A stretch of DNA of 64,000 bases from JBMYRH01 sp049602155 (GCA_049602155.1 JBMYRH010000017.1:62001-126000); one strand, 5' to 3'. Shown: positions 1-8,990, counted from the stretch's first letter. Notes: a model not told the origin generated them from the sequence alone. A program made the numbers and translations.

Positions 1-45
1 GGGAGCGCGGGCCTGGCGTAGGCGCACTCATCGCTCCCCCCGCAT

Positions 46-68
46 GACGCCCCGCCCTGGAGGGCGTC
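46..68 (-). terminator. possible weak terminator hairpin after the first CotH gene
   Basis: Arms GACGCCC (46-52) and GGGCGTC (62-68) form a 7-bp GC-rich stem about 20 bases past the stop of the minus-strand CotH-like gene. No clear U-tract follows on the minus strand, so this may only stabilise the mRNA end. Confidence 0.3.
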
Positions 69-84
69 TGCCATTGAGCCAGCC

Positions 85-1989
85 CTAGGGCGGTTGAATC
101 ACCGTCGCCTCAAGGGAGCCCTTCACCGTCTCCCCGAGATAGGTCGAGGCCTCCTCGAAAGAGATGACGCCCTCAACGAGCAAGGCCACGGGCTCGAACT
201 CAAACTCAAAGATCTCAATACGACCGACCAAGCCGCTAAAGACGCTCCAGTCCAGCGGCTGAGTCGTCCCCGGTGTGAACAACTCAAGGGGCCCAAAGAT
301 GTAGACGATGAAGTACTCACCTTGGGTGTTGTTTCCGATGAGCTCAATGACGGCTTGGCCCTCGGTGGGCCCTGCGCCAAGGCGCGCGTTCGAGGCTACA
401 TTTCCGATGAATTCGAGGGTGGTCACGTCATGATTCACGCTCCCCGGCTGGTCGAAGAAGTCGCCGCCAGAGGTGCCCCAGCGCGTATCAAACGTCGCAG
501 ATAATGTGCCGCCCTCTGTCCAACAGATGCTCTCGGCAGGGGGGTACGTCCAAGCCTCACCGCCCAAGATCAGCTCGGTGCGGATCCGGTTCTCCCGATA
601 GGTCACCCAAGAGCGCTTCGCGCTAATCTGAACCGTCAACTCCTGCGCCTCCTCCTCGCTCAAGTACTCACTGAGCATGTCCTCCATACGATCCAACTCT
701 GCGGTCAACGCATCGACATCCCAAGCCGTGTCAAGCAGCTCCAAGAGGCGAGCGACGTACGCAGCCTTGCCCTCTGGGTGGGCGTAAAGTCGCGACGCGA
801 GGTGTCCAAACGCATAGACAGAATCAGGGAGCTCGCCATCCAACCCGATGAAAAGCGCTGGATCGACAAAGGCTGAGTCGAGCCCCCAAGGGATGAAGCG
901 AAACCTCCCATCGCTCGGATCAGCGTAGATGTAGGTGTTGTTGCGGTTACCCGCGTAGCCATCCCAGTGCGCTACGAGGACCTCCGCAGCCCAGAACGTG
1001 TAGAAGGCGTCGAGATCGAAGATGACAGAGAGCGCCGGCATCAGCTCATCGTCGGGCAACTCAAGCGCCGCGACAGCGGCGTCTAGGTCGCTCCAATCGT
1101 CTTCAGCCGTGTGGGTCTTCTTCTCCCACGTGCGACGGAACTCGGTCCTGAAATCACTGATGGTCGCCTCGTAGAGGTTGCCTTCATCGCTCTCGAAGTG
1201 CCTGGCGATAAAGGGCTTCTTAATGCTGTCAACGTGGGCGTAGAGGCCTAGGACTTCCCCGTTGACCTGGACCCTCGCGAAGTTACACCGCGGCGCTGGC
1301 ACCCCGGCCTGCGACATGACGGCGTAACCAAGGCATGCGTTTACGAGGCCTGGATCCTGAATCATGTTGTTTAAGGTCAGCCGGGTCAGCCCCGCCAAGC
1401 TCTGGTCATCGACATATTTGTCGAAGCGGACCTTGAGTGATGGCTTCTCTTCAGACAGCGACCCCAAGAACCCCTTCTTGCGAAGCCCCACGGTGCTCAC
1501 TTCCCGACCTGAGACGGAGATCTCCGCTTCGAACCAATCGAAGACCTCCGACGGCGGACTGTCCAAGCAATCCCCCTGCACAATATCGGCGAGCGGGCGC
1601 GTCTGATTACGCAGCATGCGCCAATCTACCGGTGACATCTCGATGCGCACATCTAAGACGCACTCGGGATCAAAGAGGGCCGCGCTGGGATCCTCTGCGT
1701 CATCCAACCAGGTCACGCAATTGTGCGTGGCAGGAGGCCGGTTCGACGGCCCCTCAACCTGCGAGCTGTCCGCAACTAGTGTCGCAGTGTCCTCCACCGA
1801 GGCGTCCGCCGAGGACTCCGCCGAGGACTCCGCGCTTGCCTCAGCGACGTCCGCCGCATCGATGGCGTCATCCGCAGCGATGATGTCTCCCTGCTCAGAG
1901 AGGGTGTCAGGCACCTCATCTGATTGAGCCGCGCAACCAGGCAGCATGTAGAGGCCTGTCAGCAGGCCAAGCAGAGCGCGTCGTGTCAT
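85..1989 (-). CDS. CotH kinase-like lipoprotein
   Basis: 634-residue secreted lipoprotein. A short basic N-terminus and hydrophobic core lead to a lipobox (LPGC, Cys at about residue 19), followed by an acidic Ser/Ala/Asp-rich linker to about residue 80. The rest is CotH-like: RKKGFLGS and KPSLKVRFDKY substrate/fold motifs, LTLNNMIQD, APRCNFA, then DGYAGNRNN and FIPWGLDSAF, which match the catalytic region of CotH protein kinases. The usual PWDxD motif reads PWGLD, so the first Asp is Gly while the second is kept. The start is ATG with TAGGGG upstream. It is clearly paralogous over its whole length to the CotH protein at 30175-32544 but lacks that protein's lamin-tail domain. CotH enzymes phosphorylate secreted proteins in spore formers; here the target would be an envelope or surface protein, and that role is inference. 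Confidence 0.88.
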   Translation of the reverse strand: MTRRALLGLLTGLYMLPGCAAQSDEVPDTLSEQGDIIAADDAIDAADVAEASAESSAESSADASVEDTATLVADSSQVEGPSNRPPATHNCVTWLDDAEDPSAALFDPECVLDVRIEMSPVDWRMLRNQTRPLADIVQGDCLDSPPSEVFDWFEAEISVSGREVSTVGLRKKGFLGSLSEEKPSLKVRFDKYVDDQSLAGLTRLTLNNMIQDPGLVNACLGYAVMSQAGVPAPRCNFARVQVNGEVLGLYAHVDSIKKPFIARHFESDEGNLYEATISDFRTEFRRTWEKKTHTAEDDWSDLDAAVAALELPDDELMPALSVIFDLDAFYTFWAAEVLVAHWDGYAGNRNNTYIYADPSDGRFRFIPWGLDSAFVDPALFIGLDGELPDSVYAFGHLASRLYAHPEGKAAYVARLLELLDTAWDVDALTAELDRMEDMLSEYLSEEEAQELTVQISAKRSWVTYRENRIRTELILGGEAWTYPPAESICWTEGGTLSATFDTRWGTSGGDFFDQPGSVNHDVTTLEFIGNVASNARLGAGPTEGQAVIELIGNNTQGEYFIVYIFGPLELFTPGTTQPLDWSVFSGLVGRIEIFEFEFEPVALLVEGVISFEEASTYLGETVKGSLEATVIQPP

Positions 1990-2044
1990 ACCCCTACCCT
2001 AGCCTAAAGTGGTCTGTGGCCTCATGAAACAACCCGTCACCGTC

Positions 2045-3520
2045 CTAGCGTTCGGCTTGGCACGCGGCCGGCTCAAGGCCCGCTGCGATCAGCGCCTCAG
2101 GCCGCTCTCGATCCGCTTGCCACACGGCGGCCACATCAATCGGCGGGAGCGGGGCCTCGAAGACCTCGGCGATCCGGGCCAACATCGCGTTGGCGATCAG
2201 CGCGTAGGCCGTGTCGCTGAAGTGCAACCCGTCGAGCCCAATGAGCCCGCCATATTGGGCCACCAGGAGCGTCTCATCGCCGACCTGAACCCCGGCACTC
2301 AACCACCCCGTCAGGAGCCCGGCGATGTCGACCACGTGGACGTTCGCGTACTCCGAAGCCTTGGCGTTCAGGCGCGCGTTTGCAGCCACGACCCCTTCGT
2401 CGATCGCGGCGAACACCAGGTCTGCATTCTCCGTCATCCCGTCTTCCGCCAACCGAGCGCGCTTGGCTCGAAAGAAGGGGAGCTCGGTCGGGTTCGGGAG
2501 GGTCGCGAGGAAGACCTCAGCCCCAGTCTCCGCCAACGCCGCGACCCCACGGTCGATGTCCTCGAGGAAGGTGGCTAGCGGGGTCATCCCGATGAGCGAG
2601 AAATCCTTGTTGTCGATCATCCCGTCGATGAGGTCGTTGCCGAGCAGGTCAAAGGAGACGACGAGCTCAGGCTCTGCAGCGACCAGCACCTCGAGCTGAC
2701 TCTCGTTGACCGGATCACCGATGGTCGCGATGGGCTCGTAGACCATGTGAGAGAGGAACTCCATGGCGATGTCCCCGTCGACCGGTCCATCGAGCACTTC
2801 CCCAACCCGAGAACCACCGACTGCGAGGTTGTGTGCGGTCAGGTTCGGGCTCGTGCGGACGCGCGCAAAGCTGAATTGGTCCGTCTCAGGGTCTGTCAGC
2901 TGTGGGATAAGCTCAAGCGCCTGATCCATCTGGTAAGCGTCCAGCTCGGGGGGCACGCAGTACGGCGCAGGCCCGATGAGGTCCGGGGTCATCTCCTGGA
3001 ACCCATCCTCGATGAGGAGCGGCAGCGGAAAATACACCCCGAGCTGTCGGGCCAGCTGCGCTGCAGGCCCTTGTCGAATCGACCATTGAGTGGGCAGGCC
3101 GCGCTGCGTCCCCTGGGTCAAGCTCGCGCCGACGGCGTGCATCGACGTGACCTGAGTGAGACGGGGTGACTCGTAATTGAACGGCTCGCTCAGGTCATAG
3201 GTCACCTCCCCGGCCCCGAGCTGCACAGCGACCTCTCCACCGGTGGGGTGCCCTTGTGTCCACACCTCAAGCGCGCCGCTCGGGAGCACCTCGAGCCCGA
3301 ACGCAGGGACGCCGCCAAAGGTCACCCGGTCAACCTCCGCCGCGTCGACGACGCTGTCTAGGGTGAGCTGGACCGAGAAGTAACCTGACATGGGTCCACT
3401 TGAGGGCGCATAGCGCGTGCTCTCGAGCGAGGGGGCTGGCGCCTGTATCGACTCAACGCAGGCGCTGCCCAGGACAGCGAGCGCGGCCAAGAAGCTCAGC
3501 CTCAGAGGCCTGAAGGTCAC
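2045..3520 (-). CDS. GDSL/SGNH-type esterase lipoprotein with IPT-like N-terminus
   Basis: About 491 residues. I choose the GTG at 3520 because it leaves a compact lipoprotein signal (VTFRPLRLSFLAAL, lipobox LGSAC). A GTG at 3592 would add 24 residues of non-signal sequence, and neither has a strong ribosome site. After the Cys comes an IPT/TIG-like beta region (about residues 35-115). The rest fits a GDSL hydrolase: block I GASLT with the presumed nucleophile Ser about residue 133 (Asp of GDS replaced by Ala), block II HNLAVGGS, block III LLGND, and block V DGLHFSD supplying Asp and His. It would hydrolyse ester bonds at the cell surface or periplasm; the substrate is unknown. It stands alone between the CotH gene and a quinone oxidoreductase. 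Confidence 0.8.
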   Translation of the reverse strand: MTFRPLRLSFLAALAVLGSACVESIQAPAPSLESTRYAPSSGPMSGYFSVQLTLDSVVDAAEVDRVTFGGVPAFGLEVLPSGALEVWTQGHPTGGEVAVQLGAGEVTYDLSEPFNYESPRLTQVTSMHAVGASLTQGTQRGLPTQWSIRQGPAAQLARQLGVYFPLPLLIEDGFQEMTPDLIGPAPYCVPPELDAYQMDQALELIPQLTDPETDQFSFARVRTSPNLTAHNLAVGGSRVGEVLDGPVDGDIAMEFLSHMVYEPIATIGDPVNESQLEVLVAAEPELVVSFDLLGNDLIDGMIDNKDFSLIGMTPLATFLEDIDRGVAALAETGAEVFLATLPNPTELPFFRAKRARLAEDGMTENADLVFAAIDEGVVAANARLNAKASEYANVHVVDIAGLLTGWLSAGVQVGDETLLVAQYGGLIGLDGLHFSDTAYALIANAMLARIAEVFEAPLPPIDVAAVWQADRERPEALIAAGLEPAACQAER

Positions 3521-3694
3521 CCGCGGCTGCTCGCGATCCACGGCGCCGAGGCGCGTATCTCCGGCGCACTCAATGAACAACCTCGCCCTCACTTGGCGTG
3601 ACGCGCGACGTGCGCGTCGTCCACCATCCAGAGCATCGTGGAGGAATCCGAAGGGTGTGTCGAGGACCCGGCGGTTGATACCCTGAGCGCTTGT

Positions 3695-4717
3695 TCACGT
3701 GAGCAATACGAGCTTGCCGATCGTCTGAGCGCTCTCCAGATCTCGATGCGCATCGGCCACACGCTCGAAGTCATAAGTCGTGCACGCCATCGGGGTCAAT
3801 CGCCCCTCGTCGAAGCGCTCGCAGACGGCGACCATGACCTCCTGCAGGATGTCGCTTCGATCAAAGAGGTAGCTCAAGTTGAACGCGAGGACACTACGGT
3901 TCGAGCCCGTCATGTCGAGGGGGTTAAAGCGCGGCGTCTTGAAGTAATCGATGGCGAGCTTGAGCCACTTCGGCTTGCCGCCCTTCCGCGGCATCATGCT
4001 GTGAAACCCGTAGACGACGAGCTTCCCTGGTGGCGCCAAGTGAGCGTAGCTCTGCGCGAGGGTGCTCGGACCATTGGCGTCGAGGATCACCGGGTAGCCC
4101 GCGGGGCTCAAGCGCTCGGCCTCGGTCCACAGATCCGAGGTCGACTTGTCGATCACCTCATCCGCCTGACAGGCCGCCACCTTGTGTGAGGCACCGACGA
4201 CGCCCACCGTGCGCAGGCCAGCGTCCCTCGCCAGCTGAACCGCAGCGGTCCCCACGCCCCCCGCTGCGGAGTGGATCAGGAGCGTGTCCCCGGAGCGTGG
4301 GTGCGCTAAAAAGAAGAGGGCAAAGTACGCCGTAAGGTAGACGCATGGGATGCCCGCCGCTTGCGCCGCGCTCAACACCTCTGGCCGACGAAACACCTGC
4401 CCACGAGGCGCGACGATGTGGGTGGCGTATCCTCCGAAGCGCGTCACGACGATGACGGGATCGCCCACGGTGAGGTCATTGACGCCATGACCGACCGCCG
4501 CGACACGCCCTGCGCCCTCAAAGCCCGGGGTGATCGGCCAGCCAACATACTGCTTGGCCGACTCGTAGAGGCCCATGCGGACGACGCAGTCTGCGTAGTT
4601 CACGCCGATGGCCTCGACCTCGACGAGGACCTCTCCCTCCCCCGGTGAGGGGGTCGGGAGGTCTTCGATGATGAGCCGCTCATAGCCACCGGCTCTCGGT
4701 ACAACGACTTTGCGCAC
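3695..4717 (-). CDS. zinc-less MDR-family quinone oxidoreductase (VAT-1/Qor-like)
   Basis: 340 residues, full length for the medium-chain dehydrogenase/reductase family. The start is GTG, supported by GGGGAG seven bases upstream and by alignment of VRKVVVPRAGG with family N-termini. The GroES-like half has the INYADxxxRxGxY-type motif (VNYADCVVRMGLY). The nucleotide-binding half has the AAGGVGTAAVQLA Rossmann loop, typical of NADPH-dependent quinone reductases. The catalytic zinc ligands of alcohol dehydrogenases are absent. Expected reaction: NADPH-dependent reduction of quinones or enones in the cytosol. The segment with MPRKGGKPKW resembles VAT-1-type proteins. The neighbours are unrelated lipoproteins, so no pathway can be assigned. 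Confidence 0.88.
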   Translation of the reverse strand: MRKVVVPRAGGYERLIIEDLPTPSPGEGEVLVEVEAIGVNYADCVVRMGLYESAKQYVGWPITPGFEGAGRVAAVGHGVNDLTVGDPVIVVTRFGGYATHIVAPRGQVFRRPEVLSAAQAAGIPCVYLTAYFALFFLAHPRSGDTLLIHSAAGGVGTAAVQLARDAGLRTVGVVGASHKVAACQADEVIDKSTSDLWTEAERLSPAGYPVILDANGPSTLAQSYAHLAPPGKLVVYGFHSMMPRKGGKPKWLKLAIDYFKTPRFNPLDMTGSNRSVLAFNLSYLFDRSDILQEVMVAVCERFDEGRLTPMACTTYDFERVADAHRDLESAQTIGKLVLLT

Positions 4718-4796
4718 GCTCTCCCCTGCGTCATTGGAGGGCCTGAGCGTACACCATCTCGACGTGCCTCAGGGCGCAGGGCGCTCCCAGGGTCGT

Positions 4797-5714
4797 CTAG
4801 CGCACGGGCCCCGGGCGGGCGTGGCACATCTTGCAGCTGTTTGCGCCAAAGCTGATCATCTGACCTGCCGCGATGGCATCGTCAGGGAGCGCCTCGAAGG
4901 CGGCCATCGTCTCATCGATTGTGCTCAGCGCACCCTCAGCGAGGTAGCGGTAGGGCCAATCCGCTGAGCCGTCGACGTTCAGCGACTGCTCATAGTTCAT
5001 CGCGGCCATGTCCCGTTTTCCCATGCGCGCATAGAGGTCGCCCAGCATCAGGAAGGTTCCAGGCTTGCTGTAGGGCACCTGCTCGGTGTTCTGGATGTCA
5101 TAGGCGTGACCTTCGAGGACCCATGTGTCCATGATCTCAAGGCCTCGATCGGGTAACCCCGTCTCCATCGGGAAGAGCATCCATGTGCTCGCGATGGCCA
5201 TGATGTTCTCGGAGTCACTCAGCGCGTGATCGATCGACTCCTCAAAGAGGGCATCGACGGCACCCGTATCGCTGAGGAACATCGCCGTGATGAGGTCCGC
5301 CGACAGGCGCCAGCTGCGATAGAAATCATTGTCCGGGTAGGCCTCACTCGCGCTGTGAAGATCGCCGCGCATGTTCGCGATGAACTCCGTCACCTCGATC
5401 TCACTCGGGTTCATCGCCAGCTCCTCGGTCTGAATCGCCACCCCGAGCAGCGCCCTGAGGAACTGAATACGCGGGACCTGACCGCTCTGCTCGGCGATGA
5501 CGCCGCTCATGACGTTAAAGACGGGCTCGCGCTCAGTGAAGTCAGCTTGAAAGGCAGGCCAAAAGCCCTCCTCCACGCACGCCGTAGCGTCCTGTGGGCC
5601 TAAGCCCAAGCAGTCATCCGGGTAACCTGACGCGCAACCACCGAACGCCATGCAAATGCTGGCGATGAGGGCCCCCATAGCCAGGTCTCGTAGCCAAAGT
5701 CGTGCGCCGCTCAT
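4797..5714 (-). CDS. lipoprotein with TPR-like helices and C-terminal CXXCH heme motif
   Basis: 305 residues. A signal segment with lipobox FGGC (Cys about 27) is followed by mostly helical sequence with a TPR-like stretch (GDLYARMGKRDMAAMNYEQS, about residues 225-245). The protein ends in SCKMCHARPG, a CXXCH c-type heme attachment motif only eight residues from the C-terminus. Its ATG overlaps the stop of the upstream lipoprotein gene by ATGA, so it is the third gene of an operon whose first gene also carries c-type heme motifs. It may bind a single heme outside the inner membrane. No conserved family is recognised, and heme attachment needs a cytochrome c maturation system not seen here. 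Confidence 0.72.
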   Translation of the reverse strand: MSGARLWLRDLAMGALIASICMAFGGCASGYPDDCLGLGPQDATACVEEGFWPAFQADFTEREPVFNVMSGVIAEQSGQVPRIQFLRALLGVAIQTEELAMNPSEIEVTEFIANMRGDLHSASEAYPDNDFYRSWRLSADLITAMFLSDTGAVDALFEESIDHALSDSENIMAIASTWMLFPMETGLPDRGLEIMDTWVLEGHAYDIQNTEQVPYSKPGTFLMLGDLYARMGKRDMAAMNYEQSLNVDGSADWPYRYLAEGALSTIDETMAAFEALPDDAIAAGQMISFGANSCKMCHARPGPVR

Positions 5715-6286
5715 AGGGGCATCACGGCGTTGAGGACGAGGTCGTGCTCGAAGTGCTCGGCGGTATCCATGACGACCTCAAACGCTGAGAAGCCGTCGAG
5801 GGAGACAAGGTCCCCTTTGTCAGGGCTCGGGTCGTCATCGGTGGTCGTCCCGTTGTCGTCGAAGAAGGTGATGACAAAGTAGGGCTCGCTGCGCGGCGGG
5901 ACCTCCTCGATGAGGTAGTCGACGACAGCGTCCTCCGCGACGAGGTCTTGTGTGAACAGGATTGCGCGGCCGACCAACACAGGCTCAACCGTGGGGTCCA
6001 TCGACACCGGGTTGCTATCGAAGAGCGCCACATAGAGGTCGCCCTGACCGTCCTCCTGGATCGAGGCAGTCCGCGAGACCGTCCCGCTCAGCGACGCGAG
6101 AGGCTCTGGGGCCGTCACGAGGCTGGGCTCAGGATCGGGCTCGGGATCGGGCTCAAGGTCGGGATCGACCTCTGCTGGCGCCTCCTGGGAGACGCCATCG
6201 TCAGAGACATCGAGTTCGGCGTCGCATCCGACACACAGCACAGCGGTAAAGGCCAAAACTAGCCATGGGGTAAGCATTCGAATCAT
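5711..6286 (-). CDS. small lipoprotein, middle gene of heme-lipoprotein operon
   Basis: 191 residues from the ATG at 6286. That start has GAGGA just upstream within the 10-base gap after the previous stop, and it opens directly on a signal peptide (MIRMLTPWLVLAFTAVLC) with lipobox CVGC. A longer reading frame upstream runs inside the preceding gene and is not needed. The Cys is followed by Asp, then an acidic stretch with a DPEPDPEP linker, then a beta-rich domain of about 120 residues with no recognised family. The segment LASLSGTVSRTASIQEDGQG resembles an extracellular beta-sandwich. Its stop overlaps the next start (ATGA), giving translational coupling. Function unknown; probably part of a surface complex with its two heme-motif neighbours. 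Confidence 0.72.
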   Translation of the reverse strand: MIRMLTPWLVLAFTAVLCVGCDAELDVSDDGVSQEAPAEVDPDLEPDPEPDPEPSLVTAPEPLASLSGTVSRTASIQEDGQGDLYVALFDSNPVSMDPTVEPVLVGRAILFTQDLVAEDAVVDYLIEEVPPRSEPYFVITFFDDNGTTTDDDPSPDKGDLVSLDGFSAFEVVMDTAEHFEHDLVLNAVMPL

Positions 6287-6296
6287 GAGAGTCCTC

Positions 6297-8621
6297 TTAT
6301 TGTGGTCCCGAACAGGGAGAGTCGCTTCCAAGCACCCACTCCACGAGGAGCGCATGCTCCTCTGGACCGAGGCATCCTGAGATATTGGCGTCTTGAATAG
6401 GGTCGCCAGTGCACCCTTTGCCCGGAGGCATTGACCCGTTCTGAACGGCCTCGAGGATCGGCTCACAGAGCCCCTTATCCTCCACAGTCGCGAACGCCGC
6501 TTGGATGTCATTACCGGCGAAGCCACCGCTGTGGCAGAAGAGGCCGCCGCAGCCCTCATTCAGGATGGGGTGCACCTCGGTGAAGGTCACCTGAACCCCG
6601 GGCTCGCTCGGCACATCATCGCTCGGCGCATCATCGGTCGGCGCATCATCGGTCAGAGGGGGCAGGGCCTCTCCGTTCTCGAGCGCCACCCACTGAGTCA
6701 CCAGGTCAATTTCAGCCTGCGTGAGACACTTCGGGTCAGTGTCGACGCTCGGATCTCCTGTGCACAACGGGAGCCCAAAATTTCCGGCGGGCATCCGACC
6801 CTCAACGATCGCGTCGAGGATGTTGTCGGCGAAGTTCTTGTCCTGCACGACAGCGTACGCCCCCTCTAGATCGGGCTGGGCGAAGCCGCTGTACTGATGG
6901 CACAGCCAGCCACTGCAAGACGCCTCAAGGACAGGATGAACCTGAGCGAAGAGCTCAAAGGCGGTCACCGGATCCTCGTCCACTTCAGGCTCAGGTGGGG
7001 GGGCAGATCCAGGCAAGACACAGTCGTACACTCCGGGGGTCGTCTCACCGCAGCTCGTCAGCTCCTCATTCAAGGTGCAATCGAAGGACAGCGGCGTGCC
7101 CGCCCCCGTATCGTCGGAACAGTAAAGGAGCACGTCACCGGACACACACGTCCCCGCGTAGTCCAACCCCTCGCACGCGCCGGGTTCACCCGTGCACAAT
7201 GCCTCGGGCAGCGCTGGATCCTGACCGCACGCGAGCCCCGAGGCACAGGTCCCGCAAGGGCTCGACTCCGGCTCCGGCTCCACGATGGGAGCCTCTGTCG
7301 GGACGACACAGTCAAAGGTCCCGGGGCCAGCCTCACCACAGACCGTCGCCTTGGGGTTGGTTGTGCAGTCAAGCGACAGCAGGTGCGCCGAGGCTCCTTC
7401 TCCCACACAGTAAGCGACCAACGTGTCGCTTAGGCAGACCCCTGCGCCGTCGATCTCGCCACATGACCCTGGCCCGCCGGCGCAGTAGTTCGGGAAGGCG
7501 GGGTCCGCGCCGCACACGAGTCCAGGAGCGCACTCCTGGCAGCCGCCGACTGAGTCGGAGGCGTCGCCCTCTGGCGCCGCACCGAGGGTCAGGGAGAGCG
7601 ACATCACGTCGGGGATCGTCAGCGCAGCGATCGCGAGCCGATCTTCAGGGCCCACGCTGGCTGCGTTGAAGGGCATGCGGTCCAAGACCGCCTCGGCGAT
7701 ATACGCCCCTTCAGGGACGCCGGCGACGGTGAGCGTCAACGGAAATACGGCCCCGTCGACCGTCTCGATCACCTGGGCAGGCTCCGACGAAGGGTACGAC
7801 GCAAAGAGCGAGACCCGGAGGTTGCCACTCAAGCTCTCGTCATTGGTCAGGTTCACCTCAAGCTCGTAGACCGGCCCCTCCACCGCGGGCGGCTCAGGTG
7901 CAACCGGCTCGCAGCTGAGATTGGCGCCGCCAGAGATCCACGCGCTGACGCTCGCGATCTCCTCAGGAGTGAGCGATGAAGGCTCTGGGGGCATCTTGAC
8001 GCCGGCGGGGGGAGTCGCACCGAACTTCACCATCAGGTAACTCTCGTCAGGCGAGCCAGGGACCACGAAGGGTTGCCCCGTCACCGCCGAGCTCCCCTCG
8101 ACGAGGTTGAAGTACGCAGCCGGTGCGCTGAGATCCAGGCTCCCCATAGAGAGCACGGCGCTGTGGCACCCTGCGCATTCCGCTTCGATGACCGGCAGGA
8201 CCGCCTCCTCAAAGCTGACACAAGGGGCCGCCTCTTCCACCTCGGCCTCCGGCATGTCACTCGACTCAGGCTCTCGGGGAGCACGCTCTTCTTCAACCAC
8301 CGGGTCCGTGGCGACCTCATCCTGCGCCTCTGTATCGTCCAGCGGGGTACGCTCCGTGGGGATCTCGCGATCCTCGGGCTCAGCCGCGGGCTGCGGATCC
8401 CCGGCGGCCGGAGGCGCCAAGGTCTCTCCAGTCGATGCCTCCCCAAGGCGCTCGCCCATTGGAGACGCCGTGGGCATCTCCACATCATCTGCTGCGATCT
8501 CACCGGCATCGCAAGCGGCAAGAGCAGCAAATACAACAAGGGCAAGCGTCGAGAGCGCGACGCGTAGAGAGGCTCTACGACCGTGTCGCGCCCAAGATAT
8601 TGAAGGTCTGTTGATGTGCAT
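6297..8621 (-). CDS. large lipoprotein with cytochrome c-like modules and tandem Cys-rich repeats
   Basis: 774 residues from the ATG at 8621 (GGGAGAG upstream; lipobox LAAC, Cys 37, then Asp). After an acidic linker comes a cytochrome c-like module: CAGCH near residue 149 and a plausible Met ligand in GVKMPPEP. A carbohydrate-binding-like beta segment follows, then two tandem Cys-rich repeats of about 80 residues (starting CQECAPGLVCG and CGTCASGLACG). Two further heme-like modules each carry an unusual CX4CH motif (CSGWLCH near 568, CGGLFCH near 690) with later Met-Pro segments (GRMPAG, GSMPPG). It leads an operon with the two genes downstream. It is divergent from the biosynthetic cluster at 9038 and shares its operator-rich promoter region. 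Role: probably extracytoplasmic electron transfer or heme binding; the partner is unknown. Confidence 0.8.
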   Translation of the reverse strand: MHINRPSISWARHGRRASLRVALSTLALVVFAALAACDAGEIAADDVEMPTASPMGERLGEASTGETLAPPAAGDPQPAAEPEDREIPTERTPLDDTEAQDEVATDPVVEEERAPREPESSDMPEAEVEEAAPCVSFEEAVLPVIEAECAGCHSAVLSMGSLDLSAPAAYFNLVEGSSAVTGQPFVVPGSPDESYLMVKFGATPPAGVKMPPEPSSLTPEEIASVSAWISGGANLSCEPVAPEPPAVEGPVYELEVNLTNDESLSGNLRVSLFASYPSSEPAQVIETVDGAVFPLTLTVAGVPEGAYIAEAVLDRMPFNAASVGPEDRLAIAALTIPDVMSLSLTLGAAPEGDASDSVGGCQECAPGLVCGADPAFPNYCAGGPGSCGEIDGAGVCLSDTLVAYCVGEGASAHLLSLDCTTNPKATVCGEAGPGTFDCVVPTEAPIVEPEPESSPCGTCASGLACGQDPALPEALCTGEPGACEGLDYAGTCVSGDVLLYCSDDTGAGTPLSFDCTLNEELTSCGETTPGVYDCVLPGSAPPPEPEVDEDPVTAFELFAQVHPVLEASCSGWLCHQYSGFAQPDLEGAYAVVQDKNFADNILDAIVEGRMPAGNFGLPLCTGDPSVDTDPKCLTQAEIDLVTQWVALENGEALPPLTDDAPTDDAPSDDVPSEPGVQVTFTEVHPILNEGCGGLFCHSGGFAGNDIQAAFATVEDKGLCEPILEAVQNGSMPPGKGCTGDPIQDANISGCLGPEEHALLVEWVLGSDSPCSGPQ

Positions 8622-8663
8622 CCTGACTCTCCCTACGCCGCGAAGTCGCAACGCAACCCACCA

Positions 8664-8669
8664 ATTATC
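8664..8669 (-). promoter_or_regulatory. predicted -10 for the heme-lipoprotein operon
   Basis: GATAAT on the minus strand, 43 bases before the ATG at 8621. No good -35 lies 16-18 bases upstream. The box overlaps the palindrome at 8666-8681, so a bound repressor would block it. Confidence 0.35.
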
Positions 8670-8681
8670 TAACAAGAGGTA
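8666..8681. promoter_or_regulatory. operator-like palindrome A (TATC-N8-GGTA)
   Basis: TATCTAACAAGAGGTA, one of three 16-base sites with the same half-site spacing in this intergenic region. It overlaps the predicted minus-strand -10. Candidate site for the TetR-family regulator encoded at 13422. Confidence 0.5.
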
Positions 8682-8698
8682 GTTAACTGAAGCCCACT

Positions 8699-8714
8699 TA
8701 CCTACTCATCGGTA
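8699..8714. promoter_or_regulatory. operator-like palindrome B (TACC-N8-GGTA)
   Basis: TACCTACTCATCGGTA. It starts 33 bases from site A, about three helical turns, so two dimers could bind the same face of the DNA. Confidence 0.5.
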
Positions 8715-8942
8715 GATAATCAACAAAAAAAAACGCTCCATTTCTTATCCGTCTGCCGTCTCCCCCTCGATACGCGGCGATCGACGCGGCCCCCAGGCGG
8801 GTGGAAAACGGACAGCGATCACGGCAATCGAGCCGCCTTACTGCCGAGTTGGGCTCCCCTCGGATGTCACGCCAATAAGGGGTCAAAGGCACCCTGGACG
8901 CAGGTCATCCCAACCCAACTTCACTATTTTTTGATCCGAACC

Positions 8943-8971
8943 TTGACAAAACCTATCCAGCAGTAGATTAA
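8943..8971 (+). promoter_or_regulatory. predicted sigma70-type promoter for the biosynthetic cluster
   Basis: A perfect TTGACA (8943-8948), a 17-base spacer and a weak -10 (GATTAA, 8966-8971). The start point would be near 8978, inside palindrome C, leaving a leader of about 60 bases to the ATG at 9038. Confidence 0.5.
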
Positions 8972-8974
8972 AAC

Positions 8975-8990
8975 TACCAAACGTTAGGTA
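8975..8990. promoter_or_regulatory. operator-like palindrome C (TACC-N8-GGTA), near perfect
   Basis: TACCAAACGTTAGGTA is a 16-base palindrome with only one mismatched pair. It covers the predicted transcription start of the cluster, a classic repressor position. The best of the three sites and the best candidate TetR operator. Confidence 0.6.

Noticed and set aside
5711..6559. longer version of the small lipoprotein gene
   Set aside because: The extra 91 codons overlap the upstream gene; the ATG at 6286 has a ribosome site and opens on the signal peptide.
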